The position numbers and the translations under genes were made by a program. Source: Serratia rhizosphaerae (GTDB lineage Bacteria > Pseudomonadota > Gammaproteobacteria > Enterobacterales > Enterobacteriaceae). Taken from it: a DNA stretch of 64,000 bases. Each line of letters starts with the position of its first letter. Within the stretch, counting starts at the first letter, position 1. The notes beneath the pieces are model-generated. The model made no database searches. It was not told the origin of the DNA and saw only the letters and a list, made by a program, of their open reading frames with translations. Location: positions 496,001 through 560,000 of the forward strand of contig NZ_CP041764.1 of NCBI RefSeq assembly GCF_009817885.1, written 5' to 3'. This document shows, in pieces, positions 8,759-16,593 of this stretch.

Positions 8759-9415
8759 ATGGATTTAGCCCTGTTCGACCTGGATGAAACCCTGATTAAT
8801 GAAGACAGCGCCAGCCTGTGGATCCGCTGGCTGGTTTCCCAGGGGTTTGCGCCGGATGAGCTGGCCACGCAGGAACAGCAACTGATGCAGCACTATTATC
8901 AGGGCAAACTGTCGATGGAGCAGTATATGCAGGCCACGCTGTCGCCGCTGGCCGGGCGCAGCGTCCAGACCGTCGCCGGCTGGGTGGCGCGCTACATCCG
9001 CCGTGATATTCTGCCGCGCGTCTACCCCGCGGCGCATGAGCGTCTGCAGTGGCACCGCAGCCGCGGCGACCACATCCTGGTAATCTCCGCCACCGGCGAG
9101 CATTTGGTGGCCCCCATCGCCGAACAGCTGGGCGCCGACGGCGCGCTGGCGATCGGCGTTGAGGTGGACGACGGCCGCTTTACCGGCCGCACCTACGGCA
9201 CCATGACCTATCAGCAGGGCAAAGTGATCCGCCTCGAAGCGTGGCTGGCGCAGCATCCGCAGCGGCATTTCGGGCAGCTGTACGCCTACAGCGACTCGCT
9301 GAACGACCGGCCGATGCTGGAATATGCCGACCATGCGGCGGTGATTAACCCCGACGCCGAGTTACAGGCGCTGGCGCAGCAAAACGGCTGGGAAATCTGC
9401 CGCTGGACGCGCTGA
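8759..9415 (+). CDS. HAD-superfamily hydrolase, subfamily IB (phosphoserine-phosphatase-like)
   Basis: A 218-residue cytoplasmic phosphatase. Motif I is FDLDETLI at the N-terminus (nucleophile and acid/base aspartates), motif II is the serine in VISATGEH, and motif IV is the aspartate block YAYSDSLNDRPML. The helical cap between residues 20 and 90 is typical of subfamily IB, related to SerB and to E. coli YfhB. The substrate cannot be read from the sequence. A CGGAG lies before the ATG. It is separated from the gamma-lyase by 158 bp including a hairpin, so it is probably transcribed on its own. Confidence 0.75.
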   Translation: MDLALFDLDETLINEDSASLWIRWLVSQGFAPDELATQEQQLMQHYYQGKLSMEQYMQATLSPLAGRSVQTVAGWVARYIRRDILPRVYPAAHERLQWHRSRGDHILVISATGEHLVAPIAEQLGADGALAIGVEVDDGRFTGRTYGTMTYQQGKVIRLEAWLAQHPQRHFGQLYAYSDSLNDRPMLEYADHAAVINPDAELQALAQQNGWEICRWTR

Positions 9416-9494
9416 CATAAACTCCGGGTGACAAATGCCAGATTGTGGCGTAGGAATAAAGCACGCAATCACACCGTCTATCTGGAGGCATAGC

Positions 9495-10115
9495 ATGCTG
9501 ACTATCTGGGGCCGAGAGAATTCCAACAACGTGCGCAAAGTGCGCTGGTGCGCCGCCGAGCTGGGGCTAAGCTACCAGCATATCAACGCCGGCGGCGCCT
9601 ACGGCAAAGTGAATGAGCAGCAGTACCGCGCGCTCAACCCGAACGGCCTGGTGCCGCTGCTGCAGGACGATGACTTTGTGCTGTGGGAATCCAACACCAT
9701 CGTGCGCTATCTGGCGGCGAAATACGGCGACGCGCCCTTTTACCCGCAGGATTTGCAACAGCGCGCGGCAGCGGAGAAATGGATGGACTGGAACACCGCC
9801 AGCGTGACCGAACCGTTCCGCACGGTATTTTGGGGATTGGTGCGCACCCTGCCGGAACAGCGCGATATGCTGAAGATTGAGGCGGCGATCGGCGCGCTGG
9901 AAAAATGCTTTGATATCGTCGAACAGGAACTGGGACGGCAGCCCTATCTCTCCGGCGAAGCGTTCGGCATCGGCGATATTCCGCTCGGCAGCTTTATTTA
10001 CGCCTGGTTCGAAATGCCGATCGAGCGGCAAGCGCGCCCCAATATGGAGCGCTGGTACCAACAGCTCTGCACCCGTCCGGCCTACCGCAGCGGCGTTATG
10101 ACGCCGTTAACCTGA
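9495..10115 (+). CDS. gstB: Glutathione S-transferase, GstB/YliJ type
   Basis: A 206-residue soluble glutathione S-transferase. The N-terminal thioredoxin-like domain starts LTIWGRENSNNVRKV, and the glutathione site contains NPNGLVPLL and WESNTIVRYLA. The helical C-terminal domain includes KWMDW and GIGDIPLGSFIY. It resembles E. coli GstB (YliJ), which in E. coli also lies between dacC and yliI, so synteny supports the name. The ATG at 9495 is preceded by GGAGG; an upstream in-frame ATG at 9435 would add 20 unrelated residues. Its 3' end overlaps the convergent yliI by nine bases. Confidence 0.85.
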   Translation: MLTIWGRENSNNVRKVRWCAAELGLSYQHINAGGAYGKVNEQQYRALNPNGLVPLLQDDDFVLWESNTIVRYLAAKYGDAPFYPQDLQQRAAAEKWMDWNTASVTEPFRTVFWGLVRTLPEQRDMLKIEAAIGALEKCFDIVEQELGRQPYLSGEAFGIGDIPLGSFIYAWFEMPIERQARPNMERWYQQLCTRPAYRSGVMTPLT

Positions 10116-11222
10116 CGGGCCTTCCCCTACGCGCAGCAGTTTGCCGTTGCTTTCATCGGTTAACAGATACAGATAACCGTCCGGCCCGCTGCGCACCTCA
10201 CGGATCCGCTCGCCACGATCCTCCAGCAGCCGCTCTTCCGCCACGATTTTATTGTCCACCAGCGTCAGTCGGATCAGCGCCTTCTGCGCCAGCGCGCCGA
10301 TAAACAGCGAATGCTGCCAACCGCCAAAGCGCGGGTTATCATAAAACGCCATGCCGCTGATGCCCGGCGACACCTGCCAGTAGTGCGCCGGCGCCTGCGT
10401 TCCCGCCGCATATTGCCCCTTGGCCTCCGGAATCGGCTGCCCGGAGTAATTGATGCCATAGGTGGCGAGCGGCCAGCCGTAATTTTTCCCCGGCTGCAGA
10501 ATATTGATCTCATCGCCGCCGCGCGGGCCGTGTTCATGTTCCCACAGCGCGCCGTTCCACGGATTGATCGCCAGCCCCTGCGGGTTGCGTATGCCGTACG
10601 CCCAAATCTCCGCCTTTTTACCCTGCTGGCCGGCAAACGGGTTGCCCGGTGCAGGCTTGCCCTCGGCGGTCAGCCGCACTACCTTGCCCTGCAGCTTGTC
10701 GAGATCCTGCGCCGTCGGCCGCTGGTTGTTTTCCCCCAGCGCGACAAACAGCATCCCTTGACGGTCAAATACCATCTTGCCGCCGAAATGGTTGCCCACC
10801 GACAGCTTCGGCTGCTGGCGGAAGATGACGCGGAAATCCTCAAGCCGGCGCTTATCGTCGCTCAGCCGGCCGTAGCCCACCGCGGTGCCGGCTTTACCGT
10901 CGTCCCCGGCTTCGGCAAAGCTGAGATACACCCGCCGGCTGCTGGCAAAGTCCGGCGCCAGCACTACATCCAGCAGGCCGCCCTGTCCCTGCGCGTAGAC
11001 CTGCGGTATGCCGTCAATCGGCGCCGACAGCCCTTTGTCCTGTTGCCACAGGCGTAAACGGCCGGGCCGCTCGGTAATCAGCATCCCCTGCTGGGCGGGC
11101 AAAAACGCCAGCGACCACGGGTACTCCAGCCGCTCCTGCAGTTGGGTTACTTCCGGCGCGGCCTGCACGCCGCCGCTCAGCAGCAGGCCGGTCAGTAATG
11201 TCGTTCGGGTCATTCGAAACAT
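10107..11222 (-). CDS. yliI: YliI, periplasmic PQQ-dependent aldose sugar dehydrogenase
   Basis: A 371-residue protein with a signal peptide (MFRMTRTTLLTGLLLSGGVQAA). The six-bladed beta-propeller of the soluble glucose-dehydrogenase family is marked by YPWSLAFLP, ERPGRLRLW, NHFGGKMVFD, YGIRNPQGLA, WEHEHGPRGGDEIN and NYGWP; the last blocks contribute to PQQ and calcium binding. E. coli YliI (Asd) oxidises aldose sugars when PQQ is supplied. No PQQ biosynthesis genes are in the window. It is convergent with gstB and divergent from the GNAT gene, an arrangement close to that in E. coli. Confidence 0.88.
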   Translation of the reverse strand: MFRMTRTTLLTGLLLSGGVQAAPEVTQLQERLEYPWSLAFLPAQQGMLITERPGRLRLWQQDKGLSAPIDGIPQVYAQGQGGLLDVVLAPDFASSRRVYLSFAEAGDDGKAGTAVGYGRLSDDKRRLEDFRVIFRQQPKLSVGNHFGGKMVFDRQGMLFVALGENNQRPTAQDLDKLQGKVVRLTAEGKPAPGNPFAGQQGKKAEIWAYGIRNPQGLAINPWNGALWEHEHGPRGGDEINILQPGKNYGWPLATYGINYSGQPIPEAKGQYAAGTQAPAHYWQVSPGISGMAFYDNPRFGGWQHSLFIGALAQKALIRLTLVDNKIVAEERLLEDRGERIREVRSGPDGYLYLLTDESNGKLLRVGEGPSG

Positions 11223-11342
11223 GCATCCCCCTTATTTATCAGCGCCTTTTCAGTGTAGCCCAGCCTACCCGCGCTGCCGCCGACCGGCCGTTTATCTTTG
11301 GCTTTATCTGTGCTTAAGTTAAGAAAAGCACAAGGAGCGATC

Positions 11343-11762
11343 ATGAATATCACCGTAACAGAAACCATGAGTGACGAGACGCTGGACGCCGTGCGCCAGG
11401 GGCTGATGGCGTACAACCGGCCGTTTATCGATACCAGTCTGCGCAAGCCGCTCAGCGTTTACGCCAAAGACGATGACGGCCAGGTGGTGGCCGGCCTGAC
11501 CGCCGTCACCTGGGGCAACTGGCTGAGTATCGACTGGCTGTGGGTGGCGGAATCTCAGCGCGGCAGCGGCCTGGGGCGCCAGGTGATGCTGGCGGCCGAA
11601 CTGCAGGCGATGATGCGCGGCTGCCGCTATGCCCGCGTGGATACCTTCAGTTTTCAGGCGCGGCCGTTTTACCAGAAGCTGGGCTATCAGGTGCAGATGA
11701 CATTGGAAAACTATCCGCTGGAGCACCAGTGCTATTTTCTGACTAAAACGCTGATTGATTAA
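11343..11762 (+). CDS. GNAT-family N-acetyltransferase
   Basis: A 139-residue acetyltransferase. The acetyl-CoA loop is seen as WVAESQRGSGLGRQVM (R/Q-x-x-G-x-G pattern) and the C-terminal motif as FYQKLGYQV. Its substrate is unknown. The ATG at 11343 follows AAGGAG, and an upstream extension to 11298 is unlikely. It lies ten bases before the CorA-like gene, so the two are probably transcribed together. Confidence 0.8.
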   Translation: MNITVTETMSDETLDAVRQGLMAYNRPFIDTSLRKPLSVYAKDDDGQVVAGLTAVTWGNWLSIDWLWVAESQRGSGLGRQVMLAAELQAMMRGCRYARVDTFSFQARPFYQKLGYQVQMTLENYPLEHQCYFLTKTLID

Positions 11763-11772
11763 CGGGTGGCAA

Positions 11773-12759
11773 ATGGACAGCAAAACCATGGTGGTCAACA
11801 GCGTCGCCTATAGGGCGGGCAAGCGTTTGAACGACGTCACCATTGACGATATCAGTGAGGTGGTCAAGCAGCCGGACACCTTTGTCTGGCTGGGGCTATG
11901 GCAGCCCGAAGACGCTTTTATGCGTAAAATTCAGCAGGAGTTCGGCCTGCACGATCTGGCGATTGAAGACGCGCTCTGTGCCCATCAGCGGCCGAAAATC
12001 GAAGCCTACGGCGACTCGCTGTTTATCGTGGTGAAAACCGCGCAGATGGCCGGCGAAGAGGAAGACGTGGAGTACGGTGAAACGCACTTTTTCGTCGGTA
12101 AAAATTTCCTGATCACCGTACGCCACGGCGCGTCGGTCAGCTACGCGCCGATCCGCGCCAAGGCGGAGGAGAACCCCAAACAGCTGTGCCACGGCCCCGG
12201 CTTTGCGCTGTACGCCGTGCTGGATTTTATCGTCGACAATTACCGGTTGATCGTTGCGCGCTTTGAAACGCTGATCGAAACGCTGGAGGCCAGCATGTTT
12301 AACGCCGAGTTCGATCAGACCGCGATTGAAAATGTCTACGGCCTGCGGCGTCACCTGCTGGCGCTGCGCAACGCCGCCCAGCCGATGGACGAAATCTGCA
12401 GCCAGCTTATCCGGCTGCACGAAGACGTGATCCCGAAGGAGCTGCGCGCTTACGTGCGCGACGTACAGGACCATGCGCGCCAGGTGGTCAGCACTATCGA
12501 CGATATGCGTGAAATGCTGACCAACGCCATGCACGTCAATCTGGCGCTGGTGACGGTAAAACAAAACGAGGTGGTGAAAAAGCTGGCCGGCTGGGGGGCG
12601 ATTCTGGCCATCCCGACGGTGATTTTCAGCCTATACGGCATGAACTTCGCCGATATGCCGGAGCTGAAGTTCCCCTGGGCTTACCACGCGACGCTGGCGG
12701 TCACCGTCGGCGGCTGCGCGCTGATGTACCAGAAGCTGAGGCGCGCCGGCTGGCTGTAA
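11773..12759 (+). CDS. CorA-family divalent-cation transporter
   Basis: A 328-residue protein of the CorA/MIT family. Residues 1-240 form the cytoplasmic funnel with a long helical region (YRLIVARFETLIETLEA...). Two membrane helices occupy the last 60 residues, with the signature YGMN followed by FADMPELKF at the end of the first. The family transports magnesium, cobalt or nickel, and some members export zinc. Being distinct from the main E. coli CorA, it may be an accessory transporter whose ion cannot be told. GGGTGG precedes the ATG at 11773. Confidence 0.82.
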   Translation: MDSKTMVVNSVAYRAGKRLNDVTIDDISEVVKQPDTFVWLGLWQPEDAFMRKIQQEFGLHDLAIEDALCAHQRPKIEAYGDSLFIVVKTAQMAGEEEDVEYGETHFFVGKNFLITVRHGASVSYAPIRAKAEENPKQLCHGPGFALYAVLDFIVDNYRLIVARFETLIETLEASMFNAEFDQTAIENVYGLRRHLLALRNAAQPMDEICSQLIRLHEDVIPKELRAYVRDVQDHARQVVSTIDDMREMLTNAMHVNLALVTVKQNEVVKKLAGWGAILAIPTVIFSLYGMNFADMPELKFPWAYHATLAVTVGGCALMYQKLRRAGWL

Positions 12760-12774
12760 GTCCTCTGAAAAATG

Positions 12775-12950
12775 AAGGCGTCAGGACGATGCCCCATCAT
12801 GTTGCGATTAGCAGCATCGGGTGTCTCCGGAACGGTCATCATCGACGGGGGATAATCCATTCTCCGCCATCAGGCGTTCGCCGGTTTATTAGGCTGTCAC
12901 GGCCCTATGGATATTCGCTCAGCTAGGAATTTTCTCTAAGCCTGACGCCC
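12775..12950 (+). ncRNA. Candidate structured RNA between the CorA-like gene and rimO (unnamed)
   Basis: The 9-nt arms GGCGTCAGG (12777-12785) and CCTGACGCC (12941-12949) are perfectly complementary across about 155 nt. Inside them I see two nested elements. One is GATGCCC / GGGTGTC (12788-12794 with 12819-12825) around GTTGC / GCAGC. The other is CCGGAACG (12827-12834) with CGTT and CCGG at 12875-12884, around GGGGA / TCTCC. I match it to no riboswitch or sRNA that I know. It could be a leader of rimO (start 13042) or a 3' element of the CorA-like gene. Strand is assumed from the flanking genes. Confidence 0.35.
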
Positions 12951-13041
12951 ACTTAGCCCACTGCAGATAGAACTGGAGCTTTATTTTTAACCTGGTGTAA
13001 AATCCCGCAACCTAACCATAATAACGATTTATTTTTGACCT

Positions 13042-14370
13042 ATGAGCAATGTAGCAAGCAAGCCGCCTAAAGTTGGATTTCTTTCGTTAGGTTGCCCAAA
13101 AAACCTGGTGGATTCGGAACGGATCCTCACTGAACTGCGTAACGAAGGCTATCAGGTGGTGCCGCGTTACGATGACGCCGAACTGGTGATCGTCAATACC
13201 TGCGGTTTTATCGACAGCGCGGTGCAAGAATCGCTGGAAGCCATCGGCGAAGCACTGCATGAGAACGGCAAGGTGATCGTCACCGGCTGCCTCGGCGCCA
13301 AAGAAGACCAAATCCGCGAAGTGCATCCCAAAGTGCTGGAAATTACCGGGCCGCACAGCTACGAACAGGTTTTGTCGCACGTTCATCACTATGTGCCGAA
13401 GCCGGCGCATAACCCGTTCATCAGCCTGATCCCGGCGCAGGGCGTCAAGCTGACGCCGAAGCACTACGCCTACCTGAAAATCTCCGAAGGCTGCAACCAC
13501 CGCTGCACCTTCTGCATTATTCCGTCGATGCGCGGCGATCTCGACAGTCGTCCTATCGGCTCGGTGCTGGATGAAGCTAAACGCCTGGTGGAGTCCGGCG
13601 TCAAAGAGCTGCTGGTGATCTCCCAGGACACCTCGGCCTACGGCGCGGACGTCAAACAGCGCACCGGCTTCTGGAACGGCCAGCCGGTCAAAACCAGCAT
13701 GGTCAGCCTGTGCGAACAGCTGGCCGGCCTCGGCGTCTGGGTGCGTCTGCACTATGTCTACCCGTACCCGCACGTGGACGAGGTGATCCCGCTGATGGCT
13801 GCCGGCAAGATCCTGCCGTATCTGGATATTCCCCTGCAGCACGCCAGCCCGAAAATCCTCAGGCTGATGAAGCGGCCGGGCGCGGTCGAACGCACGCTGG
13901 AGCGCATCAAACGCTGGCGTGAGATCTGCCCGGAACTGACGCTGCGCTCCACCTTTATCGTCGGCTTTCCGGGGGAAAGCGAAGAGGACTTCCAGCTGCT
14001 GCTCGACTTCCTGCAGCAGGCCAGGCTGGACCGCGTCGGCTGCTTCAAGTACAGCCCAGTGGAAGGCGCCGCGGCCAATGAACTGGCGGACCCGGTGCCG
14101 GAAGAGGTCAAAGAGGCGCGCTACCACCGCTTTATGCGGCTGCAGCAGCAGATATCGGCGCAGCGCCTGCAGGAAAAAGTGGGCCGCGAACTGCTGGTGC
14201 TGATCGATAAGATCGACGCGGAAGGTGCGATTGGCCGCAGTATGGCCGATGCGCCGGAGATCGACGGCGTGGTGTACCTGAACGGCGAAACCGACGTGAA
14301 TGTGGGCGATATCGTCAAGGTGAAAATCGACCACGCCGACGAATATGATCTGTGGGGCAACCGCGTCTGA
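13042..14370 (+). CDS. rimO: RimO, ribosomal protein S12 methylthiotransferase
   Basis: A 442-residue radical-SAM enzyme, nearly identical in plan to E. coli RimO (441 aa). It methylthiolates an aspartate of ribosomal protein S12. The N-terminal UPF0004 domain has three cluster cysteines (SLGCPKN, NTCGFID, TGCLGAKE). The radical-SAM core has CNHRCTFC, and a TRAM domain lies in the last 70 residues (VLIDKIDAEG...). Its place after yliI matches E. coli. It is convergent with yeeZ, with a hairpin between them. Confidence 0.96.
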   Translation: MSNVASKPPKVGFLSLGCPKNLVDSERILTELRNEGYQVVPRYDDAELVIVNTCGFIDSAVQESLEAIGEALHENGKVIVTGCLGAKEDQIREVHPKVLEITGPHSYEQVLSHVHHYVPKPAHNPFISLIPAQGVKLTPKHYAYLKISEGCNHRCTFCIIPSMRGDLDSRPIGSVLDEAKRLVESGVKELLVISQDTSAYGADVKQRTGFWNGQPVKTSMVSLCEQLAGLGVWVRLHYVYPYPHVDEVIPLMAAGKILPYLDIPLQHASPKILRLMKRPGAVERTLERIKRWREICPELTLRSTFIVGFPGESEEDFQLLLDFLQQARLDRVGCFKYSPVEGAAANELADPVPEEVKEARYHRFMRLQQQISAQRLQEKVGRELLVLIDKIDAEGAIGRSMADAPEIDGVVYLNGETDVNVGDIVKVKIDHADEYDLWGNRV

Positions 14371-14374
14371 ATGC

Positions 14375-14410
14375 GCTTTGGCGCTGCCGAAAGACCTGCA
14401 GCGCCAAAGC
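14375..14410. terminator. Hairpin between convergent rimO and yeeZ
   Basis: A perfect 12-bp inverted repeat (GCTTTGGCGCTG / CAGCGCCAAAGC) with a 12-nt loop sits just after the rimO stop. There is no clear T run on either strand, so it is terminator-like rather than a textbook terminator. Confidence 0.55.
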
Positions 14411-14417
14411 AGCACGC

Positions 14418-15242
14418 TTAGCTGACCGGCATCCGCGCCGGATCCGGGTGCTGATAAACAAACCCCAGTTCCCGGCAAATCCGGCTGCCGTCCACCAGCC
14501 GCGCCGGCTGCTCCGCTTCTGCCGCGAACTGCGGCGGCGTAAGCTGTAATTGCGCCGCCAGCTGCGGATAGAACTCGCGTTTCTGCGGGTGGCGCGGCGC
14601 GCACAGGTTATAAATATGCCCGCCCTGCGGCAACGCCAGCAGCAGCTGAATAGCGGCAATCACATCATCCTGATGCACCAGATTGACCCCCTGCGAACCG
14701 CCTTTCACTTCCACTTTACCGGCCAGAAAACGGCCCGGATGGCGCTCGGCGCCCACCAGCCCGGCCAGGCGCATAATGTCCACCGAGGTATTGGGCAACT
14801 CATGCAGCCAGCGCTCCAGCTCCGCCAGCACGCGACCCGAAGGGCTTATCGGATTGACGGGCGAATCCTCACTCAGCATGCCGGCGGCGTCGCCGTACAC
14901 CGAGGTTGAGCTGGTGAAAATAATCCGCGACACGCCGTAGGCCATCGCACTGTCCACCAGCATGCGCACCGCGTTGAAGTAGTTTTCACTGCCTTCGACG
15001 GTGCGGCGCGCCGGCAGCGTGATCACCAGCGCATCGACCTGCAGCAGCGCATCCAGGTCGTCCGGCTCGCATTCCAATTCCGGCGTCAGCGCCAGCGGAT
15101 AGCATTCAATACCGCTCATACGCGCGGCTTCCACGCCGTCCGGGGTGGTTTTACTGCCCACCACCTCAAACCCGCGGCTTATCAATGACAGTGCCAACGG
15201 CATGCCCAGCCAGCCAAGGCCAACAATGGCGACTTTTTTCAT
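14418..15242 (-). CDS. yeeZ: YeeZ, NAD(P)-dependent epimerase-like protein
   Basis: A 274-residue extended short-chain dehydrogenase. The N-terminal Rossmann fold reads VAIVGLGWLGMPLA, followed by the block TSSTSVYGD and the sugar-epimerase-like region RLAGLVG..HPGRFLAGK. It matches E. coli YeeZ over its full length, including SKTT(P/Q)DGVEAARMSGI. YeeZ lies divergently upstream of hisL in E. coli too. Its substrate is not known to me. GAGG precedes the start. Confidence 0.9.
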   Translation of the reverse strand: MKKVAIVGLGWLGMPLALSLISRGFEVVGSKTTPDGVEAARMSGIECYPLALTPELECEPDDLDALLQVDALVITLPARRTVEGSENYFNAVRMLVDSAMAYGVSRIIFTSSTSVYGDAAGMLSEDSPVNPISPSGRVLAELERWLHELPNTSVDIMRLAGLVGAERHPGRFLAGKVEVKGGSQGVNLVHQDDVIAAIQLLLALPQGGHIYNLCAPRHPQKREFYPQLAAQLQLTPPQFAAEAEQPARLVDGSRICRELGFVYQHPDPARMPVS

Positions 15243-15398
15243 CTCTTCCTCTCCTGAAGATTACGGCGCACTTCGGTTATCAAGGCTACGCCAGTCGCGG
15301 CAGCGTGGCAATCTGCGCCCTGTCGGGTTAGGTCAACCGGCGTTTAGCTAATAACTGAACCTGTTTCAATAAATTAAATTTATGACCGTAAAAAAGGG

Positions 15399-15428
15399 TT
15401 GCGCTCTCCATAACCTATAGTTTAGGTT
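15399..15428 (+). promoter_or_regulatory. his operon promoter
   Basis: TTGCGC (15399-15404) and TAGGTT (15423-15428) are 18 bp apart. The E. coli his promoter, as I recall it, uses TTGCTT and the same TAGGTT at the same spacing. It lies 43 bp before the leader-peptide start. Confidence 0.75.
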
Positions 15429-15470
15429 AATTAGCAATTCAGTCATTCATGACCTAACACGAGATTACAC

Positions 15471-15518
15471 ATGACGCGCATTCAGTTCAGCCACCATCAT
15501 CACCATCATCCTGACTAG
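15471..15518 (+). CDS. hisL: HisL, his operon leader peptide
   Basis: A 15-codon peptide, MTRIQFSHHHHHHPD, with six consecutive histidine codons (15492-15509). It is homologous to the E. coli leader, which has seven. Ribosome stalling at these codons when charged tRNA-His is scarce should favour the antiterminator and allow transcription into hisG. It is too short for standard gene calling but unmistakable by sequence and place. Confidence 0.97.
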   Translation: MTRIQFSHHHHHHPD

Positions 15519-15587
15519 TCTTTCAGGCGATGAGTGCTGGGAGACGGTTTTTAAATCTTCCAGCGGCGCGCAGATTGTAAGAGAGAG

Positions 15588-15620
15588 CCCTCGGAAGATT
15601 TCTTCCGAGGGTTTTTTTTT
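15588..15620 (+). terminator. his attenuator terminator
   Basis: A perfect 10-bp stem (CCCTCGGAAG / CTTCCGAGGG), 4-nt loop and nine Ts lie 70 nt after the leader stop and about 70 nt before hisG. This is the terminator arm of the histidine attenuator. Confidence 0.95.
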
Positions 15621-15689
15621 GCCCCCGGACAGACAGAAAAGTATTTTTTACAATAAATTCATAAAATTACAGATTAAACAGAGGTTACC

Positions 15690-16589
15690 ATGCTGGACAA
15701 AACACGCTTACGAATCGCCATGCAGAAGTCGGGCCGCCTGAGCGACGAGTCGCAGGAGCTGCTGGCGCGCTGCGGGATTAAAATCAACCTGCAGCAGCAA
15801 CGCCTGATCGCCTTCGCGGAAAACATGCCGATCGATATTCTGCGGGTGCGTGATGACGATATTCCCGGCCTGGTGATGGACGGCGTGGTTGACCTCGGCA
15901 TCATCGGCGAAAACGTACTGGAAGAAGAGCTGCTGACCCGCCGCGCACAGGGCGAAGACCCACGTTATACCACCCTGCGCCGTCTGGATTTCGGCGGTTG
16001 TCGCCTGTCGCTGGCCGCTCCGCTCGATACCGACTACACCGGCCCGCAAAGCCTGCAAGACGCCCGCATCGCCACCTCTTACCCGCACCTGCTGAAACAG
16101 TACCTCGACAAACAGGGCGTACGCTTTAAATCCTGCCTGCTGAACGGTTCGGTGGAAGTCGCGCCGCGCGCCGGCCTGGCGGACGCCATCTGCGATCTGG
16201 TGTCGACCGGCGCCACGCTGGAAGCCAACGGCCTGCGCGAGGTCGAAGTCATCTACCGCTCCAAGGCCTGCCTGATTCAGCGCGACGGCGACATGCCGGC
16301 CGCCAAGCAGCAGTTGATCGACCGCCTGATGACCCGTATTCAGGGCGTGATCCAGGCGCGGGAATCCAAATACATCATGCTGCACGCGCCAAGCGAACGT
16401 CTGGAAGAGATCGTCGCACTGCTGCCGGGCGCCGAGCGCCCGACCATTCTGCCGCTGGCCGGCGCGCAGAACCGCGTGGCGATGCACATGGTCAGCAGCG
16501 AGACCCTGTTCTGGGAAACCATGGAGAAGCTGAAGGCGCTCGGCGCCAGCTCGATTCTGGTGCTGCCAATCGAAAAGATGATGGAGTAA
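15690..16589 (+). CDS. hisG: HisG, ATP phosphoribosyltransferase
   Basis: A 299-residue long-form HisG, the same size as in E. coli. It couples ATP and PRPP in the first, feedback-inhibited step of histidine synthesis. The N-terminus LRIAMQKSGRLSD, the PRPP-binding stretch around DLVSTGATLEANGL and the C-terminal regulatory domain (MLHAPSERLEEI) are all present, so it needs no HisZ partner. A GAGG ribosome-binding site precedes the ATG. It is first in an eight-gene operon with overlapping or nearly abutting genes. Confidence 0.97.
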   Translation: MLDKTRLRIAMQKSGRLSDESQELLARCGIKINLQQQRLIAFAENMPIDILRVRDDDIPGLVMDGVVDLGIIGENVLEEELLTRRAQGEDPRYTTLRRLDFGGCRLSLAAPLDTDYTGPQSLQDARIATSYPHLLKQYLDKQGVRFKSCLLNGSVEVAPRAGLADAICDLVSTGATLEANGLREVEVIYRSKACLIQRDGDMPAAKQQLIDRLMTRIQGVIQARESKYIMLHAPSERLEEIVALLPGAERPTILPLAGAQNRVAMHMVSSETLFWETMEKLKALGASSILVLPIEKMME

Positions 16590-16593
16590 CGCC

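Noticed and set aside
13087..14604. A 505-codon open frame on the minus strand across rimO
   Set aside because: It is an antisense shadow in GC-rich coding DNA. Its product is low-complexity (rich in Arg, Gln, His, Ala) and rimO is certain on the other strand.
15492..15509. A run of six histidine codons that could look like an engineered His tag
   Set aside because: It is the natural control region of the his leader peptide, with promoter and attenuator in place.
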